Source of the DNA: Pseudomonas furukawaii
GTDB taxonomy: Bacteria > Pseudomonadota > Gammaproteobacteria > Pseudomonadales > Pseudomonadaceae
Assembly (NCBI RefSeq): GCF_002355475.1
Contig: NZ_AP014862.1
Location: forward strand, 3,100,001-3,164,000
Direction: 5' to 3'
Length of the DNA: 64,000 bases
Part shown: positions 47,012-60,450 of the stretch, in pieces
Position numbering within the stretch: position 1 is the first letter of the stretch
How the letters are laid out: each line of letters opens with the position of its first letter
Notes under the pieces: model-generated
Databases searched by the model: none
Seen by the model: only the letters and a program-made list of their open reading frames with translations
Told to the model about the DNA's origin: nothing
Program-made: the position numbers and the translations under genes

Positions 47012-48164
47012 TGCGCCCCCGGCGCCCGATGGCGACTCCGGTGAAGGTCTGGTTGATGTGCATGCCATTGAACTGCTCTCCGTAGGAGTTGAAGCCGATC
47101 ACCCGGTGGCGCCGCAGCACGGCGCTGGTCAGGGCGACGGTTTCCGGGTCGCCCTCGATTTCCAGGCGGCGCAGGAAGCAGTCGCAGCCGAGGGTGATCA
47201 GGGGTGGTCCGAGGCGCTCGCCCAGACGCTGGAACAGCGCCTCCAGGTTCGGCACCAGTGGGCCGGGACGCATGGCGGAAAGCACGATGCCGTTCTCCAC
47301 CGCGCAGTAGAAGGACAGGCTGAGGTCGGCATGCACCCGCTGGATGGAGCGCACGTAGTAGGAATCCCCCAGGCGCACGGCCAGCGGATGGGCGGCGAAC
47401 ACCCGGTGGTCCAGTCGCTCGACGGGCACGCCGATCATGTCCGCGTAGGCCTGGGCCGCAGGTTCGGCGTTGAGCTCGAAGACCCGCCGGCTGGCGTTGT
47501 CGGCGCGGGTGACCACCAGTTTCTCCGTACCGGGGAGGATGTGATGGGTGCTGAAGACCTCGAAATCCAGCGCGGTGTTGACCAGGACCACCACGGCCGC
47601 GCCGGCGTGGAACTGGCCTTCGTAGTAGACATGGGTGTTCTGCAGGTGGTTGTCGTCCGCCGCCGAGCCACCGAAATGGGGGATGCTGCCAAAGGCGGCG
47701 GCCAGCGCGGCCAGCACCACTTCCTCGCGGCTGGACAGGCCGTCCAGCAGGGTCAGGGCGAAGCTGTGGTCCTTGATGGGCGCCAGGGAGTTGGCCCGGC
47801 AATCCTGCACCAGGCGCTCCACCAGCTGCTGGGCGTCGATCAGGCCGAAGCGGTCCATCTCGTCCACCAGGGCGCTGGCGATGGAGAAGTGGCGATGGTC
47901 GAAACCCACTGCGCTGACGCAGTTGCGGCCGTAGCCCTGGTCGGTGATCTCGCCGGCACTGGTGCAGCCCACCAGGCGCACGCCGCCGAAGTACTGCTCC
48001 AGTGAGTGGCCCAGGGCTTCCAGGTCGTACTCGGCGGAGCAGAAGAAGAGCACGAAGCCCAGATGGGGATGGATGAGCTGTCGCGCCAGGTCCTGGGCCA
48101 CCGCCTCGGCCTCGCTGGCCTGGGACATGGCGGTGACGACGCCTTCTGCCGGTTCCTCACGCAT
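46998..48164 (-). CDS. FIST-domain sensory protein
   Basis: The 388-aa protein has FIST_N (about 25-215, VRLVGCTSAGEITDQGYGR) and FIST_C (about 230-375, LGDSYYVRSIQRVHADLSL, GLVPNLEAL). FIST domains bind small ligands, perhaps amino acids, and are coupled to kinases. The ATG at 48164 has a weak SD; 48128 is an alternative. A CCTTGGGTAGC box lies about 70 bases upstream. The overlap with the hybrid kinase suggests it delivers an input signal to it (inference). Confidence 0.8.
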   Translation of the reverse strand: MREEPAEGVVTAMSQASEAEAVAQDLARQLIHPHLGFVLFFCSAEYDLEALGHSLEQYFGGVRLVGCTSAGEITDQGYGRNCVSAVGFDHRHFSIASALVDEMDRFGLIDAQQLVERLVQDCRANSLAPIKDHSFALTLLDGLSSREEVVLAALAAAFGSIPHFGGSAADDNHLQNTHVYYEGQFHAGAAVVVLVNTALDFEVFSTHHILPGTEKLVVTRADNASRRVFELNAEPAAQAYADMIGVPVERLDHRVFAAHPLAVRLGDSYYVRSIQRVHADLSLSFYCAVENGIVLSAMRPGPLVPNLEALFQRLGERLGPPLITLGCDCFLRRLEIEGDPETVALTSAVLRRHRVIGFNSYGEQFNGMHINQTFTGVAIGRRGRNGIR

Positions 48165-48233
48165 CTTCCGTAGTACCCGATAAGCCTGTGGATCGTGGGG
48201 AAATTCTACGGAGCGGGCCGGCGGTGCCCTATC

Positions 48234-48246
48234 CTCCTTGGGTAGC
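48234..48246 (-). promoter_or_regulatory. TACC-box upstream of the FIST gene
   Basis: Toward the FIST gene: GCTACCCAAGGAG, about 70 bases before the ATG. It has one extra C relative to GCTACCAA-x-GGAG before pedH. Confidence 0.45.
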
Positions 48247-48280
48247 GGGACGCTTAGTCCGAAGGTAGGAGGCGGCTTTT

Positions 48281-48315
48281 CCCCTCTCCCCCTGGGAAAG
48301 GGGCCAGGGGTGAGG
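48281..48315. repeat. CCCCTCTCCC REP-like element
   Basis: CCCCTCTCCCCCTGGGAAAG followed by GGGCCAGGGGTGAGG forms an imperfect hairpin typical of dispersed intergenic repeats; see also 17265-17285. Confidence 0.4.
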
Positions 48316-48331
48316 GAAGTTTCGCGCACAC

Positions 48332-48364
48332 AAAAAAGGCGGGAGGACGACCGTCTCTCCCGCC
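48332..48364 (-). terminator. Terminator after the porin gene
   Basis: On the minus strand GGCGGGAG...CTCCCGCC (8-bp stem) is followed by TTTTTTG. It ends the porin transcript before the FIST promoter. Confidence 0.85.
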
Positions 48365-48392
48365 AAAACCGGAGCAATCCTGGAAAAGCGGC

Positions 48393-49571
48393 TTACCAGC
48401 TCAGCACGGCCCCCACGGCGAAGGTGTCGGTGTCCTCGTTCTGGGCGCTGCCTTCATGGCCGTCGATCTCGAACTGGTTGTACTCGGCCACCAGCTTGAG
48501 GTTGTCGTTGATGTCGCGGAACAGGGCGATACCACGGGTTTCGTAATCGGCGCCGGTGTTCACCACGCCGTTGCCGTCGTCCTTGGTCTTGCCATAGGAC
48601 AGGGCGAGGCGGTTCTTGCCGAAGCGGTAGGAGCCCTGCAGCAGGTAACCGTCGCTGTCCACTTCGCGCAGGGTCGGCTCGCCGGCGTTGTTGGTGAAGA
48701 AGGGGTTGATGCCCTTGGCCTGGAAGCCCGAACCGACGACGGTGAAGGCGCCCATCTTGGCCTGGACGCCGTAGCCCAGGCCCTTGGAGGTGACGCTGTC
48801 CACCGCCGGATCGGTGTTCTCGGAGGTCTGGTAGGCGCCGTTGACCCAGGAGTAGATCTGCGCGCCGCCCAGCTCGAATTCGTAGGTGACCTCGGTCTCG
48901 AAACGCGGGTTTTCCTGGTAGGCCTTGCCGGTCGGGCTGTCGTCGTTGGTGTCCACCGGGTCCATGATGCCCACGGCGGCGCGCAGGCCATCGGTCTTCA
49001 CGCTGCGGTAGGTGATCTGTGAGGTGGGGAACGGATAGGGGTAGCCGCTGCCGATGTTGCCGAAGGACACGCCGCCGCCGTCCACCAGGCCGAGGGTGTC
49101 GCTGACCTGGCCGTAACCCGCCAGCAGTTCGTCCAGCAGGATGTTGGAGCGGGCGAAGAGGCCGAAGTCCTTGCCCACCAGCACTTCACCCCAGTCGCCG
49201 GTCACGGTGCCGTAGAACTGGCGGACGTCGATGGCGGTGGCGGTGCCATTGGTCTCGCTGTCGTTGATGGTGACCCAGAAGGACGAACGCGCGCCCAGTT
49301 GCAGGCCATCCACCTGCTTGCCCATGTTGAAGCCGATCCAGTTGGGCAGGAACCCCATCTTCACCCGGGATTGGCGGCGGTCGAATTGCTCGCCGTCGCG
49401 GTCGACGTCGCTGTTGACGTAGAAGGCGTTGACATACCCGTCGGTGGAGAAAGTGGTGTCGTCCTTGTCGTAGAGGACGATCTCGGCGGCGGCCTGCTGG
49501 CTGGCCAGGGCAACCGCCGCCGCGAGGGCGAGGCGGGACAAACGGGCTTGGGCGATCTTCTTGTTGTGCAT
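48393..49571 (-). CDS. Outer-membrane porin (gram-negative trimeric type)
   Basis: The 392-aa protein has a signal peptide (about 1-29, ASQQAAAEIVL) and alternating beta-strands ending in the aromatic C-terminal Phe/Trp signature (TFAVGAVLSW). The first strand reads LYDKDDTTFSTDGYVNAFYV. It is a general diffusion or specific porin of unknown solute. A PcaR-like half operator lies 48 bases upstream. It is not clearly part of the alcohol regulon. Confidence 0.85.
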   Translation of the reverse strand: MHNKKIAQARLSRLALAAAVALASQQAAAEIVLYDKDDTTFSTDGYVNAFYVNSDVDRDGEQFDRRQSRVKMGFLPNWIGFNMGKQVDGLQLGARSSFWVTINDSETNGTATAIDVRQFYGTVTGDWGEVLVGKDFGLFARSNILLDELLAGYGQVSDTLGLVDGGGVSFGNIGSGYPYPFPTSQITYRSVKTDGLRAAVGIMDPVDTNDDSPTGKAYQENPRFETEVTYEFELGGAQIYSWVNGAYQTSENTDPAVDSVTSKGLGYGVQAKMGAFTVVGSGFQAKGINPFFTNNAGEPTLREVDSDGYLLQGSYRFGKNRLALSYGKTKDDGNGVVNTGADYETRGIALFRDINDNLKLVAEYNQFEIDGHEGSAQNEDTDTFAVGAVLSW

Positions 49572-49618
49572 GACGCTCTCCGCTGTGGGTGGACGACCGG
49601 CAGGTCAGTCGTGTCGGA

Positions 49619-49633
49619 GGCGATTATCGAAAC
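49619..49633. promoter_or_regulatory. Single PcaR-like box upstream of the porin
   Basis: GGCGATTATCGAAAC, read toward the porin GTTTCGATAATCGCC, shares TTCGATAATCGC with the PcaR operators at 1905 and 2878. Only one copy is present, 48 bases before the ATG. Its meaning is uncertain. Confidence 0.35.
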
Positions 49634-49823
49634 GCCCGGATGCCGGCCATAGGCTGCATTGGCAGCGGTTCGGCGGTGCTTTGGCCGGGTCGTGCAAGCC
49701 GCGCCTGCAAGGCGTAGGACCGGACGCTGCCGAGGTCGTAATCCATGGGGCGCAGGCACCAAGGGACGATGCCGGTGGGCTCGTCCTTCGGAAGGAGTTG
49801 GCAGGGAGGTTTCGGAGCGGTCG

Positions 49824-52226
49824 TCAGGCGAAGGCGGGATCGCCGGCGTTGGCCAGCACGAGGCGGGAAGCGGGGTTGGCCAGGGTATCGAAGGCGTCCA
49901 GCAGCTCATCGATGATCGGCGACGAGAGTGCCTCGGCCACCGAATCGGCGTGGAAGGCCGGCAATCCGGCCAGGCGATCGTGCCACCCCTGGCGGGCGCG
50001 ATCGACGAAGGTCCTGTCCTGCAACTGCCGGCGCAGCGACGCCTGGGCGCGCCCCAGGGCTTCGTCGTCGACGCGGGCCAGCACCGCGCGCTGCTGTGTC
50101 AGGAACGCCCGCAGGTGCCGGTCCAGCTCCGCCACCGTCGCCTTGGGCGATTGCACGGCGAAGAACAGCCCGCGATGGCCATCCAGCTGGCGGAAACCGC
50201 ACGCCAGGGCATAACCCAGTTGCAGCTCGCCGCGCAGGCGTTGATGGAAGGCGGGCTCCAGCCAGGTGGCCAGGAGGCGCCAGGCGGCTTCGGCCCGCGC
50301 ACTGGGCGTCTCCAGGGGATGGAAGGCCAGCAGCGCCGCCTCGCCGGGGATCTCGAGGTGGTTCCAGGCGCCCGGCGTCGAGGGCAAGGGGCCGGCGCGG
50401 GATTGGCGCAAGCCGGGTGGCGCCTGGTCGAGGCAGACCTCCCCTGCGCCCATCCCGTCCCAGGTCACGCCTGCCCAGAAACGCTCCAGCCCTTGCGGGT
50501 CCAGGATCGGAGCCGCCTCGATCGAGGGTCCGGGGCCAAGCTGCAATCGCTGCAGCAATTGCCGGATGGGCAGTTCGCCGGCCAGTCGACACCGGGCCTC
50601 CCGTTCCAGGCGGGGTCCTTCGGCCAGTGTCCGCGCCGGTGGCTGCCGAAGCGCTTCGAGCAGGTCGCGGGCCACCGGTCGCAGCACCGGGGCCGGTCCT
50701 TCGAGCGCCAGGCCCAAGCCGTCCCAACCGGATCGCAACTGTCCGTCGACCCCGGCGGCGGCGGCCTTGCGCAGGATGGGGCGCAGCGCGCGCTGGAGGC
50801 TCTGCTCCAGCCCGGCTGGAAGCTCCGGCGGATCCGTCCGCCAGCCCAGGAAGAGGACGCCCTGGCCCTCGGCTCCGGGCAGGCAGTCCAGGGGGACGAG
50901 GGGCGTGGTCGGCTGCACGGCGGGATCGAGATAGGGGTTGGCGCCCGGCAGTTGCCAGGGCGTACCCGGACGGCGCCTTATCCGTGGCGCCGTCAGGACG
51001 TCGAGGCACACCGGAAAACCCGCCGCCTCGACGGTGGTTCCCCGGCCATTCGCCTGGGTGTCGAGGCGGATCATCCGCTCCGGCCGGAGTTGCGCCAGAA
51101 GGCCGGCCAGCGACGTCCGTGCGGGAAGGCCCGGGTCCAATGCAGCATCCAGGGGCGCCAGGCGTTGGAGGCGCCACCGGCGTGCCCGGATCCAGTCATT
51201 CCAGGCGCCCGGCCAGGGGAAGCGGTCGCGCAGGACGTCCAGCCAGTCGAGCACCCGGTCGCAGAGCCGGTCGCCGTCGAGGTCGGCCGCGCCGTCGAAT
51301 TCCATCAGCAGCAGGCCCTGCCGGGAGGCGGCATAGGGCAGGCGAACCCGGAGGTCATCGCACAGGCCCTCGGCGCCCAGGCGATCCAGCAGGCCACCCG
51401 GCGACTCGTCCTGCAGCAGGTCGTCGAGCAACCCGCTGGCCGCCTCCAGCTCCGGCAGTTCACCTTCGAGGGCGAAGGCCAGCAGTCGCCGACCGCCGCC
51501 CGCTGGAAGGCTCAGCCGCAGGTGATGGGCGCGCAATGGCAACAGGGGCGGCACCTGCACCGGAGGGCGATGAAATGCGGGCGGCAGGCACGAGGAGCGC
51601 CGGATCGCCAGCTCCCGCAACTCGCCAAGGGGACGGGACGCCGCCAGGGTCAGGGTCATGGAGGCGGGCTGGTAGTGGGTACGGTGGAAGGCGTGCAGGG
51701 CCGGCAGGAAGTCCGGGTGCTCCAGTGCCAGGCTCGCGGCATTCCCCGCGTGGAAGTCGCCCAGCGGGTGGCCGGGGGCCAGCGCGCTAGACAGGGCCGA
51801 TTCGCAGAGCGTCTGCGGATCTCCCGCCCGAGCGCTGTACTCCGCCTGCAAGACCTCACGCTCGCGAACCAGGGCCTGCGGCTCCAGCAAGGGGGCGACC
51901 AGCATGTCCAGCAGGCGATCCAGGGCTTCATCCAGGCAGGCGGCAGGCACCTCGCAGAAGTAGCGCGTGTTTCGGGCGCGGGTCGTGGCATTCACCCGTC
52001 CCCCCAGGCGCTGGACGAAGGGAATCAAGCCATCGCCGGGTGCGAACCGGCGGCTGCCGAGAAACACCAGGTGTTCGAGGAAGTGGGCCATCCCGGGAAA
52101 GCTCGCCGGCTCGTCGTGGCTGCCCGCCGCGATGTCCACCACCACCGCGGCCAGGGCGGTGTCCGGGCTCTGCAGAAGGCGCGTGCGCAAGCCATTGTCC
52201 AGGTGGAGGTCCAGGATCTCGCTCAC
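49824..52226 (-). CDS. pqqF: PqqF, M16 zinc peptidase of PQQ maturation
   Basis: The 800-aa peptidase has the inverted zinc motif HFLEH in GMAHFLEHLVFLGSRRF (about residue 50) and the third ligand region EREVLQAEYSAR. PqqF (with PqqG) cuts the cross-linked PqqA. Start is placed at GTG 52226 (MSEILDLHLDNGLRTR), since M16 proteins begin just before LDNGL; a TTG at 52286 would add 20 residues. It lies about 27 kb from the other pqq genes, as is usual in Pseudomonas. Confidence 0.9.
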   Translation of the reverse strand: MSEILDLHLDNGLRTRLLQSPDTALAAVVVDIAAGSHDEPASFPGMAHFLEHLVFLGSRRFAPGDGLIPFVQRLGGRVNATTRARNTRYFCEVPAACLDEALDRLLDMLVAPLLEPQALVREREVLQAEYSARAGDPQTLCESALSSALAPGHPLGDFHAGNAASLALEHPDFLPALHAFHRTHYQPASMTLTLAASRPLGELRELAIRRSSCLPPAFHRPPVQVPPLLPLRAHHLRLSLPAGGGRRLLAFALEGELPELEAASGLLDDLLQDESPGGLLDRLGAEGLCDDLRVRLPYAASRQGLLLMEFDGAADLDGDRLCDRVLDWLDVLRDRFPWPGAWNDWIRARRWRLQRLAPLDAALDPGLPARTSLAGLLAQLRPERMIRLDTQANGRGTTVEAAGFPVCLDVLTAPRIRRRPGTPWQLPGANPYLDPAVQPTTPLVPLDCLPGAEGQGVLFLGWRTDPPELPAGLEQSLQRALRPILRKAAAAGVDGQLRSGWDGLGLALEGPAPVLRPVARDLLEALRQPPARTLAEGPRLEREARCRLAGELPIRQLLQRLQLGPGPSIEAAPILDPQGLERFWAGVTWDGMGAGEVCLDQAPPGLRQSRAGPLPSTPGAWNHLEIPGEAALLAFHPLETPSARAEAAWRLLATWLEPAFHQRLRGELQLGYALACGFRQLDGHRGLFFAVQSPKATVAELDRHLRAFLTQQRAVLARVDDEALGRAQASLRRQLQDRTFVDRARQGWHDRLAGLPAFHADSVAEALSSPIIDELLDAFDTLANPASRLVLANAGDPAFA

Positions 52227-52468
52227 GGGGGTATCCGGAAAGATTTGAGTCCCCGTCAGCTTCAGGGGGGAACCAGGGTGAGGCAATGCTTCTTTCGGGC
52301 TAATCCTTTGGTTCCTCCGCCAGGTTCTCGGGCTATATGGTCAATTTCCTACATCTTTATCAGGCAATCACCTGTGCCATCCATGGACGTGACTCCATCG
52401 TCGGCCGTGTCATCTCAACACGATAATGGCAACCTGCCATCTGGACTGATGGCCCGACCGGAGCACCT

Positions 52469-52792
52469 ATGGACGAGACGCCCCAAGAGATTCCCCAGAG
52501 CGAAATCGCCCTGCTGGCCAATATCCTGGCCCTGACCACGCGCAATATGACCGCCATCACCACATTGCTGGCCCAGGTGACCGCGCAGATGGCCAACTCC
52601 AGGGACGACACTCTGCAAAGCGCGTCCGTCGGCCTGCTGGACAGGATCACCGGCCTGGGCCATGACCTGGAGCTGCAATGGGACCTGATCCAGTCGCTGG
52701 ATCGCTTCTGTCCGTTGCTCGCACGCACACCGCCCAAGCGGACCTCCCTGGTCACCGAAATCGACATCAGCCAACTGCCGCAGAGTCACTGA
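52469..52792 (+). CDS. Unknown 107-aa helical protein
   Basis: MDETPQEIPQSEIALLANIL opens a mostly helical protein with no signal peptide, ending LVTEIDISQLPQSH. A GGAG lies 7 bases before the ATG. No family recognised. Confidence 0.5.
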   Translation: MDETPQEIPQSEIALLANILALTTRNMTAITTLLAQVTAQMANSRDDTLQSASVGLLDRITGLGHDLELQWDLIQSLDRFCPLLARTPPKRTSLVTEIDISQLPQSH

Positions 52793-53186
52793 GAACTTGC
52801 ATTCCTGCGCGCGATCCGCTAGGGTCGCCGCCGTTAGTACCAAGTTGTAAGTCAATCCGGCCTCCGATCCCTCGCCCGCACGGGCTTCACCAAAGGGACC
52901 CGGCCTCCCCCGAAGACTCGACGACAGCGCCATCGCAACCCGCGATGTCAGCAGGCTGTCATGAGCGCCCGGTAGATTGACCAGGACTGCAGACCAGGCC
53001 AGACCCTTGCCTGGAGCAGAACCTGGCATCCCAAGTACCAGCTGCCAGAGCCAGATTCCCGATTTGGGGAACCAAGCGCCGGCACCCTTGCTCCGATAAG
53101 GATCATCCGACCTGAGCCTGTTGCTCGGCGGATTCGGAGTCTATTACCTGGCGGCCGATTGGCCGCACCCTGAAGGAAGCAACACG
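52793..53186. other. 394-base gap before the DUF3509-like gene
   Basis: The gap holds TTAGTACCAAGTTG at 52834-52847, which contains TACCAA as in the alcohol-regulon boxes but lies 340 bases from the next start. It also holds a perfect hairpin GCGGCC-GATT-GGCCGC at 53151-53166, 20 bases before the next ATG, that could affect translation. No gene of convincing length is seen. Confidence 0.4.
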
Positions 53187-53411
53187 ATGACCATTCATCA
53201 TCAAGCCCAAGCCGCAATCAGCACCCTGACCCGTGCTTTCGCGCCGTTCACCTGCCATATCACCGCCGCTCGCAACGGCAACTTCAGCTTCACCGTGGTC
53301 AACCAGTTCGGTGTCGCCCGTCATAGCGAGCGCCTGTACCCGGAGCACTATGGCGACGCAGACCTGCTGCAAACCGTGATCGACCGGACACAGAAGGCCC
53401 TGAAATGCTGA
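53187..53411 (+). CDS. Small protein, probably DUF3509 family
   Basis: The 74-aa protein (MTIHHQAQAAISTLTRAFAP) has the DUF3509-like pattern: an N-terminal helix ending TRAFAPF, then short beta-strands with RNGNFSFTVVNQFG, ending DLLQTVIDRTQKALKC. Function unknown. GGAAGC lies before the ATG, and a strong terminator follows. Confidence 0.6.
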   Translation: MTIHHQAQAAISTLTRAFAPFTCHITAARNGNFSFTVVNQFGVARHSERLYPEHYGDADLLQTVIDRTQKALKC

Positions 53412-53428
53412 GTTCGCAGCCCGAGATG

Positions 53429-53460
53429 AAGAGCCCCGCACCCGCGGGGCTCTTTCGTTT
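53429..53460 (+). terminator. Rho-independent terminator after the DUF3509-like gene
   Basis: GAGCCCCGC-ACCC-GCGGGGCTC followed by TTTCGTTT, a textbook terminator. Confidence 0.9.
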
Positions 53461-53580
53461 CAGGGCCCTGGCCAGGCCCGACGGCACGACAACGACTCGG
53501 TAACGGGTGGCGACAAGCTGTTACCTCGGGGCGACAGACCGGGCATAATTCGCCGCTCCCCCCGGCAGCCCAGCGTTTCC

Positions 53581-55104
53581 ATGCGAATCCACGTCACCTT
53601 CATCGACCGCGTCGGCATCACCCAGGAGGTCCTGGCGCTGCTTGGCAGCCGCAACCTCAACCTGGACGCGGTGGAAATGGTTCCGCCCAACGTCTACATC
53701 GATGCGCCCACCTTGAGCCCCGAAGTGCTGGAGGAGTTGCGCGGCGCCCTTCACGCCGTCCAGGGCGTGCAGGAAGTGACCGTGGTGGACATCCTTCCGG
53801 GACAGCGACGCCGCCTGCAACTGGATGCCCTGCTCGCCGCCATGAGCGACCCGGTGCTGGCGGTGGACGGTGCCGGGCGCATCCTGCTGGCCAATCCCGC
53901 GCTGATCGCCCTGCACGGTTCGGAACCCGAGGGCCTGCCGCTGGCGCAGTTGTTCGGTGATGACAGCCTGCACCGCGCCTTGCTGGAACAGGGCTTTCGC
54001 CTGCCGCTACGGGAAATCACCCTGAAGGGGCAGGCGTTGCTGCTGGACGCCGTGCCCATCACCGAAGGCGAGCAACTGGCCGGCGCCCTGCTCACCCTCT
54101 ATCCGCCGAATCGCATCGGCGAACGCCTGTCCGCCCTGCACCACGACCACGCCGCCGAAGGTTTCGACGCGCTGCTGGGCGAGTCCGGCGCCATGGCCAC
54201 CCTCAAGGCACGCGCCCAACGGGTGGCCGCCCTGGACGCGCCGCTGCTGATCCGGGGCGAGACCGGCACCGGCAAGGAACTGGTGGCCCGTGCCTGCCAC
54301 GCCGCCAGTGATCGCCGCAACCAACCCTTCCTGGCACTGAACTGCGCGGCATTGCCGGAGAACCTCGCCGAAAGCGAACTCTTCGGCTATGCCCCCGGCG
54401 CCTTCACCGGCGCCCAGCGGGGCGGCAAGCCGGGCCTGCTGGAACTGGCCCACCAGGGAACGGTATTCCTCGACGAGATCGGCGAAATGTCGCCCTACCT
54501 CCAGGCCAAGCTGCTGCGCTTCCTCAGCGATGGCAGCTTCCGCCGCGTCGGTGGCGATCGCGAACTCAAGGTGAACGTGCGCATCCTCAGCGCCACCCAC
54601 CGCGACCTGGAGAAGATGGTGAGCGAAGGCAGCTTCCGCGAGGACCTCTTCTACCGACTCAATGTGCTGAACCTGGAGGTGCCGCCCCTGCGCGAACGCG
54701 GCCAGGACATCCTGCTCCTGGCGCGTTTCTTCATGCAGCAGGCCTGCACCCAGATCCAGCGCCCCGCCTGCCGCCTCGCCCCCGGCACCTTCCAGGCCCT
54801 GCTGGGCAACCGCTGGCCTGGCAATGTGCGGCAACTGCAGAACGTCATCTTCCGCGCCGCCGCCATCTGCGAGAGCAGCCTGGTGGAGATCGGCGACCTG
54901 GATATCGCCGGCACCGCCGTGGCCCGCCAGAGCGATGGCGAAGTGGGCAGCCTGGAAGAAGCCGTGGAGAACTTCGAGCGCTCCCTGCTGGAGAAGCTCT
55001 TCGTCAGCTACCCCTCCACCCGGCAACTCGCGGCGCGCCTGCAAACCTCCCACACCGCCATCGCCCACCGGTTGCGCAAGTACGGGATCCCGGGAAAAAG
55101 CTGA
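53581..55104 (+). CDS. gcsR: GcsR, TyrR-like sigma-54 activator of glycine cleavage
   Basis: The 507-aa protein has an ACT domain (1-75, VTFIDRVGITQEVLALLGSR), PAS (about 80-190), AAA+ (about 205-440) with Walker A RGETGTGKE and the sigma-54-contact GAFTGA, and a C-terminal TyrR-type HTH (STRQLAARLQTSHTAIAHRL). P. aeruginosa GcsR (PA2449) has the same layout and sits beside gcvH2-gcvP2. It should bind glycine and activate the downstream sigma-54 promoter. Confidence 0.92.
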   Translation: MRIHVTFIDRVGITQEVLALLGSRNLNLDAVEMVPPNVYIDAPTLSPEVLEELRGALHAVQGVQEVTVVDILPGQRRRLQLDALLAAMSDPVLAVDGAGRILLANPALIALHGSEPEGLPLAQLFGDDSLHRALLEQGFRLPLREITLKGQALLLDAVPITEGEQLAGALLTLYPPNRIGERLSALHHDHAAEGFDALLGESGAMATLKARAQRVAALDAPLLIRGETGTGKELVARACHAASDRRNQPFLALNCAALPENLAESELFGYAPGAFTGAQRGGKPGLLELAHQGTVFLDEIGEMSPYLQAKLLRFLSDGSFRRVGGDRELKVNVRILSATHRDLEKMVSEGSFREDLFYRLNVLNLEVPPLRERGQDILLLARFFMQQACTQIQRPACRLAPGTFQALLGNRWPGNVRQLQNVIFRAAAICESSLVEIGDLDIAGTAVARQSDGEVGSLEEAVENFERSLLEKLFVSYPSTRQLAARLQTSHTAIAHRLRKYGIPGKS

Positions 55105-55333
55105 GAAAAAACTTATGGTTTTGCCTGCAAGCCATTGAATAGAAAGAACTCAGCGCACGGATTCCGGGTAATCATTCCACCCTCCCGAAATCTGAAGCCG
55201 GGCGACATGGGCCCGCCCGGGGGCGTTCGGCGCGAGCGACCGGCTGTGCGACACGAAAAACAGCACAAGCAGAATGAAATAGTCATCCCAAGCTACTGAT
55301 TCGATTGCATTTCAATCCGAGAGCCACAACCTG

Positions 55334-55451
55334 TGTATTGATATCGCTACATCGTAACGATATCGCTACAGCAGCGTGAAAGCTCCGCCGCAACCGGCTT
55401 TCCAGCCATATCCGTAAGGTCCGCCCTCTATCCTGTAGCGTTTTCATTACG
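55334..55451. promoter_or_regulatory. Three GcsR-type binding sites upstream of gcvH
   Basis: Read on the minus strand: TGTAGCGATATCAATACA (55334-55351) and TGTAGCGATATCGTTACG (55353-55370), one base apart; and on the plus strand TGTAGCGTTTTCATTACG (55434-55451). They fit the reported GcsR site TGTAACG-N4-CGTTCCG. Their position 65-185 bases before the sigma-54 -24 element is right for an enhancer. Confidence 0.75.
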
Positions 55452-55516
55452 CGTAATTTCGAGTCGTATCTCTGAAAAACGCTGCAAGCCCATGATTTAC
55501 AGGGGTTTCAGCCTCC

Positions 55517-55532
55517 TGGCACCACCCTTGCT
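55517..55532 (+). promoter_or_regulatory. Sigma-54 promoter of gcvH-gcvP-sdaA-gcvT
   Basis: TGGCACCACCCTTGCT matches TGGCAC-N5-TTGCW with GG and GC at the correct 10-base spacing. Transcription should start near 55543, about 83 bases before gcvH. Confidence 0.88.
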
Positions 55533-55625
55533 AAAGGGCCGGCGACAGTGCGCGGCAACGACCGCGCGCGGGGCTAAAGCGCCTGACGACAGAAACGGGC
55601 GCGTCAATCGAGTTGAGGACGAAAG

Positions 55626-56003
55626 ATGAGCGAATTGCGTTATACCGCCGACCACGAATGGCTTCGCCTGGAAGCGGATGGCAGCGTCACCGTTGGCATC
55701 ACCGAGTACGCACAGGACGCGCTGGGCGATGTGGTCTTCGTTCAACTGCCGGACGTACAGGGCTACGACCAGGGCGCGGAAGTCGCCGTGCTGGAGTCGG
55801 TGAAGGCCGCCAGCAACATCGTCATGCCCCTGGCTGGCGAGGTGCTGGAAATCAACGAAGCCTTGGTGGACAGCCCCGAACTGGTCAACGAAGACCCGCT
55901 GGGCAAGGGCTGGTTCTTCCGCATGCAGCCCGCCGACGCCGGCGCCCTGGAAGGCCTGCTGGACCGCGCAGCCTACGAAAACCTGCTGAAAGCCAACGGC
56001 TGA
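55626..56003 (+). CDS. gcvH: Glycine cleavage H protein
   Basis: The 125-aa protein has the lipoyl-Lys60 in VLESVKAASNIVMP. It carries the aminomethyl group between P and T proteins. Length is normal (about 127-130). It starts MSELRYTADHEWLRLEADGS and ends 9 bases before gcvP. Confidence 0.97.
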   Translation: MSELRYTADHEWLRLEADGSVTVGITEYAQDALGDVVFVQLPDVQGYDQGAEVAVLESVKAASNIVMPLAGEVLEINEALVDSPELVNEDPLGKGWFFRMQPADAGALEGLLDRAAYENLLKANG

Positions 56004-56012
56004 GGACACGCC

Positions 56013-58877
<2,865 letters not shown>

Positions 58878-58889
58878 CGGCCATCCTCC

Positions 58890-58952
58890 GTAGGAGCCAG
58901 CTTGCTGGCGATGCGCTCTGCCGGAGCCATTCGCAAGCACGCTCGCTCCTAC
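58890..58952. repeat. REP pair (GTAGGAGCCAGCTTGCTGGC type) between gcvP and sdaA
   Basis: GTAGGAGCCAGCTTGCTGGC (from 58890) and the facing GCTCGCTCCTAC (to 58952) form the common Pseudomonas REP of the GTAGGAGC class, different from the GTAGGGTGCGCC class. It lies where glyA is found in P. aeruginosa. Confidence 0.75.
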
Positions 58953-59063
58953 GGTGGCCGGACAGAAGACAAGAAGCACGACGGTCGGGCCGCACGGCCT
59001 CGACCGTCACGCTGTCTACGCTGACTAATAAGAATGAGCCGAGCGCGAGCTCAGGAGCGCGAC

Positions 59064-60440
<1,377 letters not shown>

Positions 60441-60450
60441 TTGACCTTAT

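Noticed and set aside
49659-52535. Long plus-strand frame across pqqF
   Set aside because: The pqqF frame has the M16 zinc motif and a normal length; the plus frame is low-complexity with no family.
52834-52847. TACC-box outside the alcohol cluster
   Set aside because: TTAGTACCAAGTTG has the core but is 340 bases from the nearest start and not beside an alcohol gene; treated as chance.
55105-55625. Glycine riboswitch before gcvH
   Set aside because: No tandem aptamer pattern seen; the sigma-54 promoter and GcsR-type sites explain the control.
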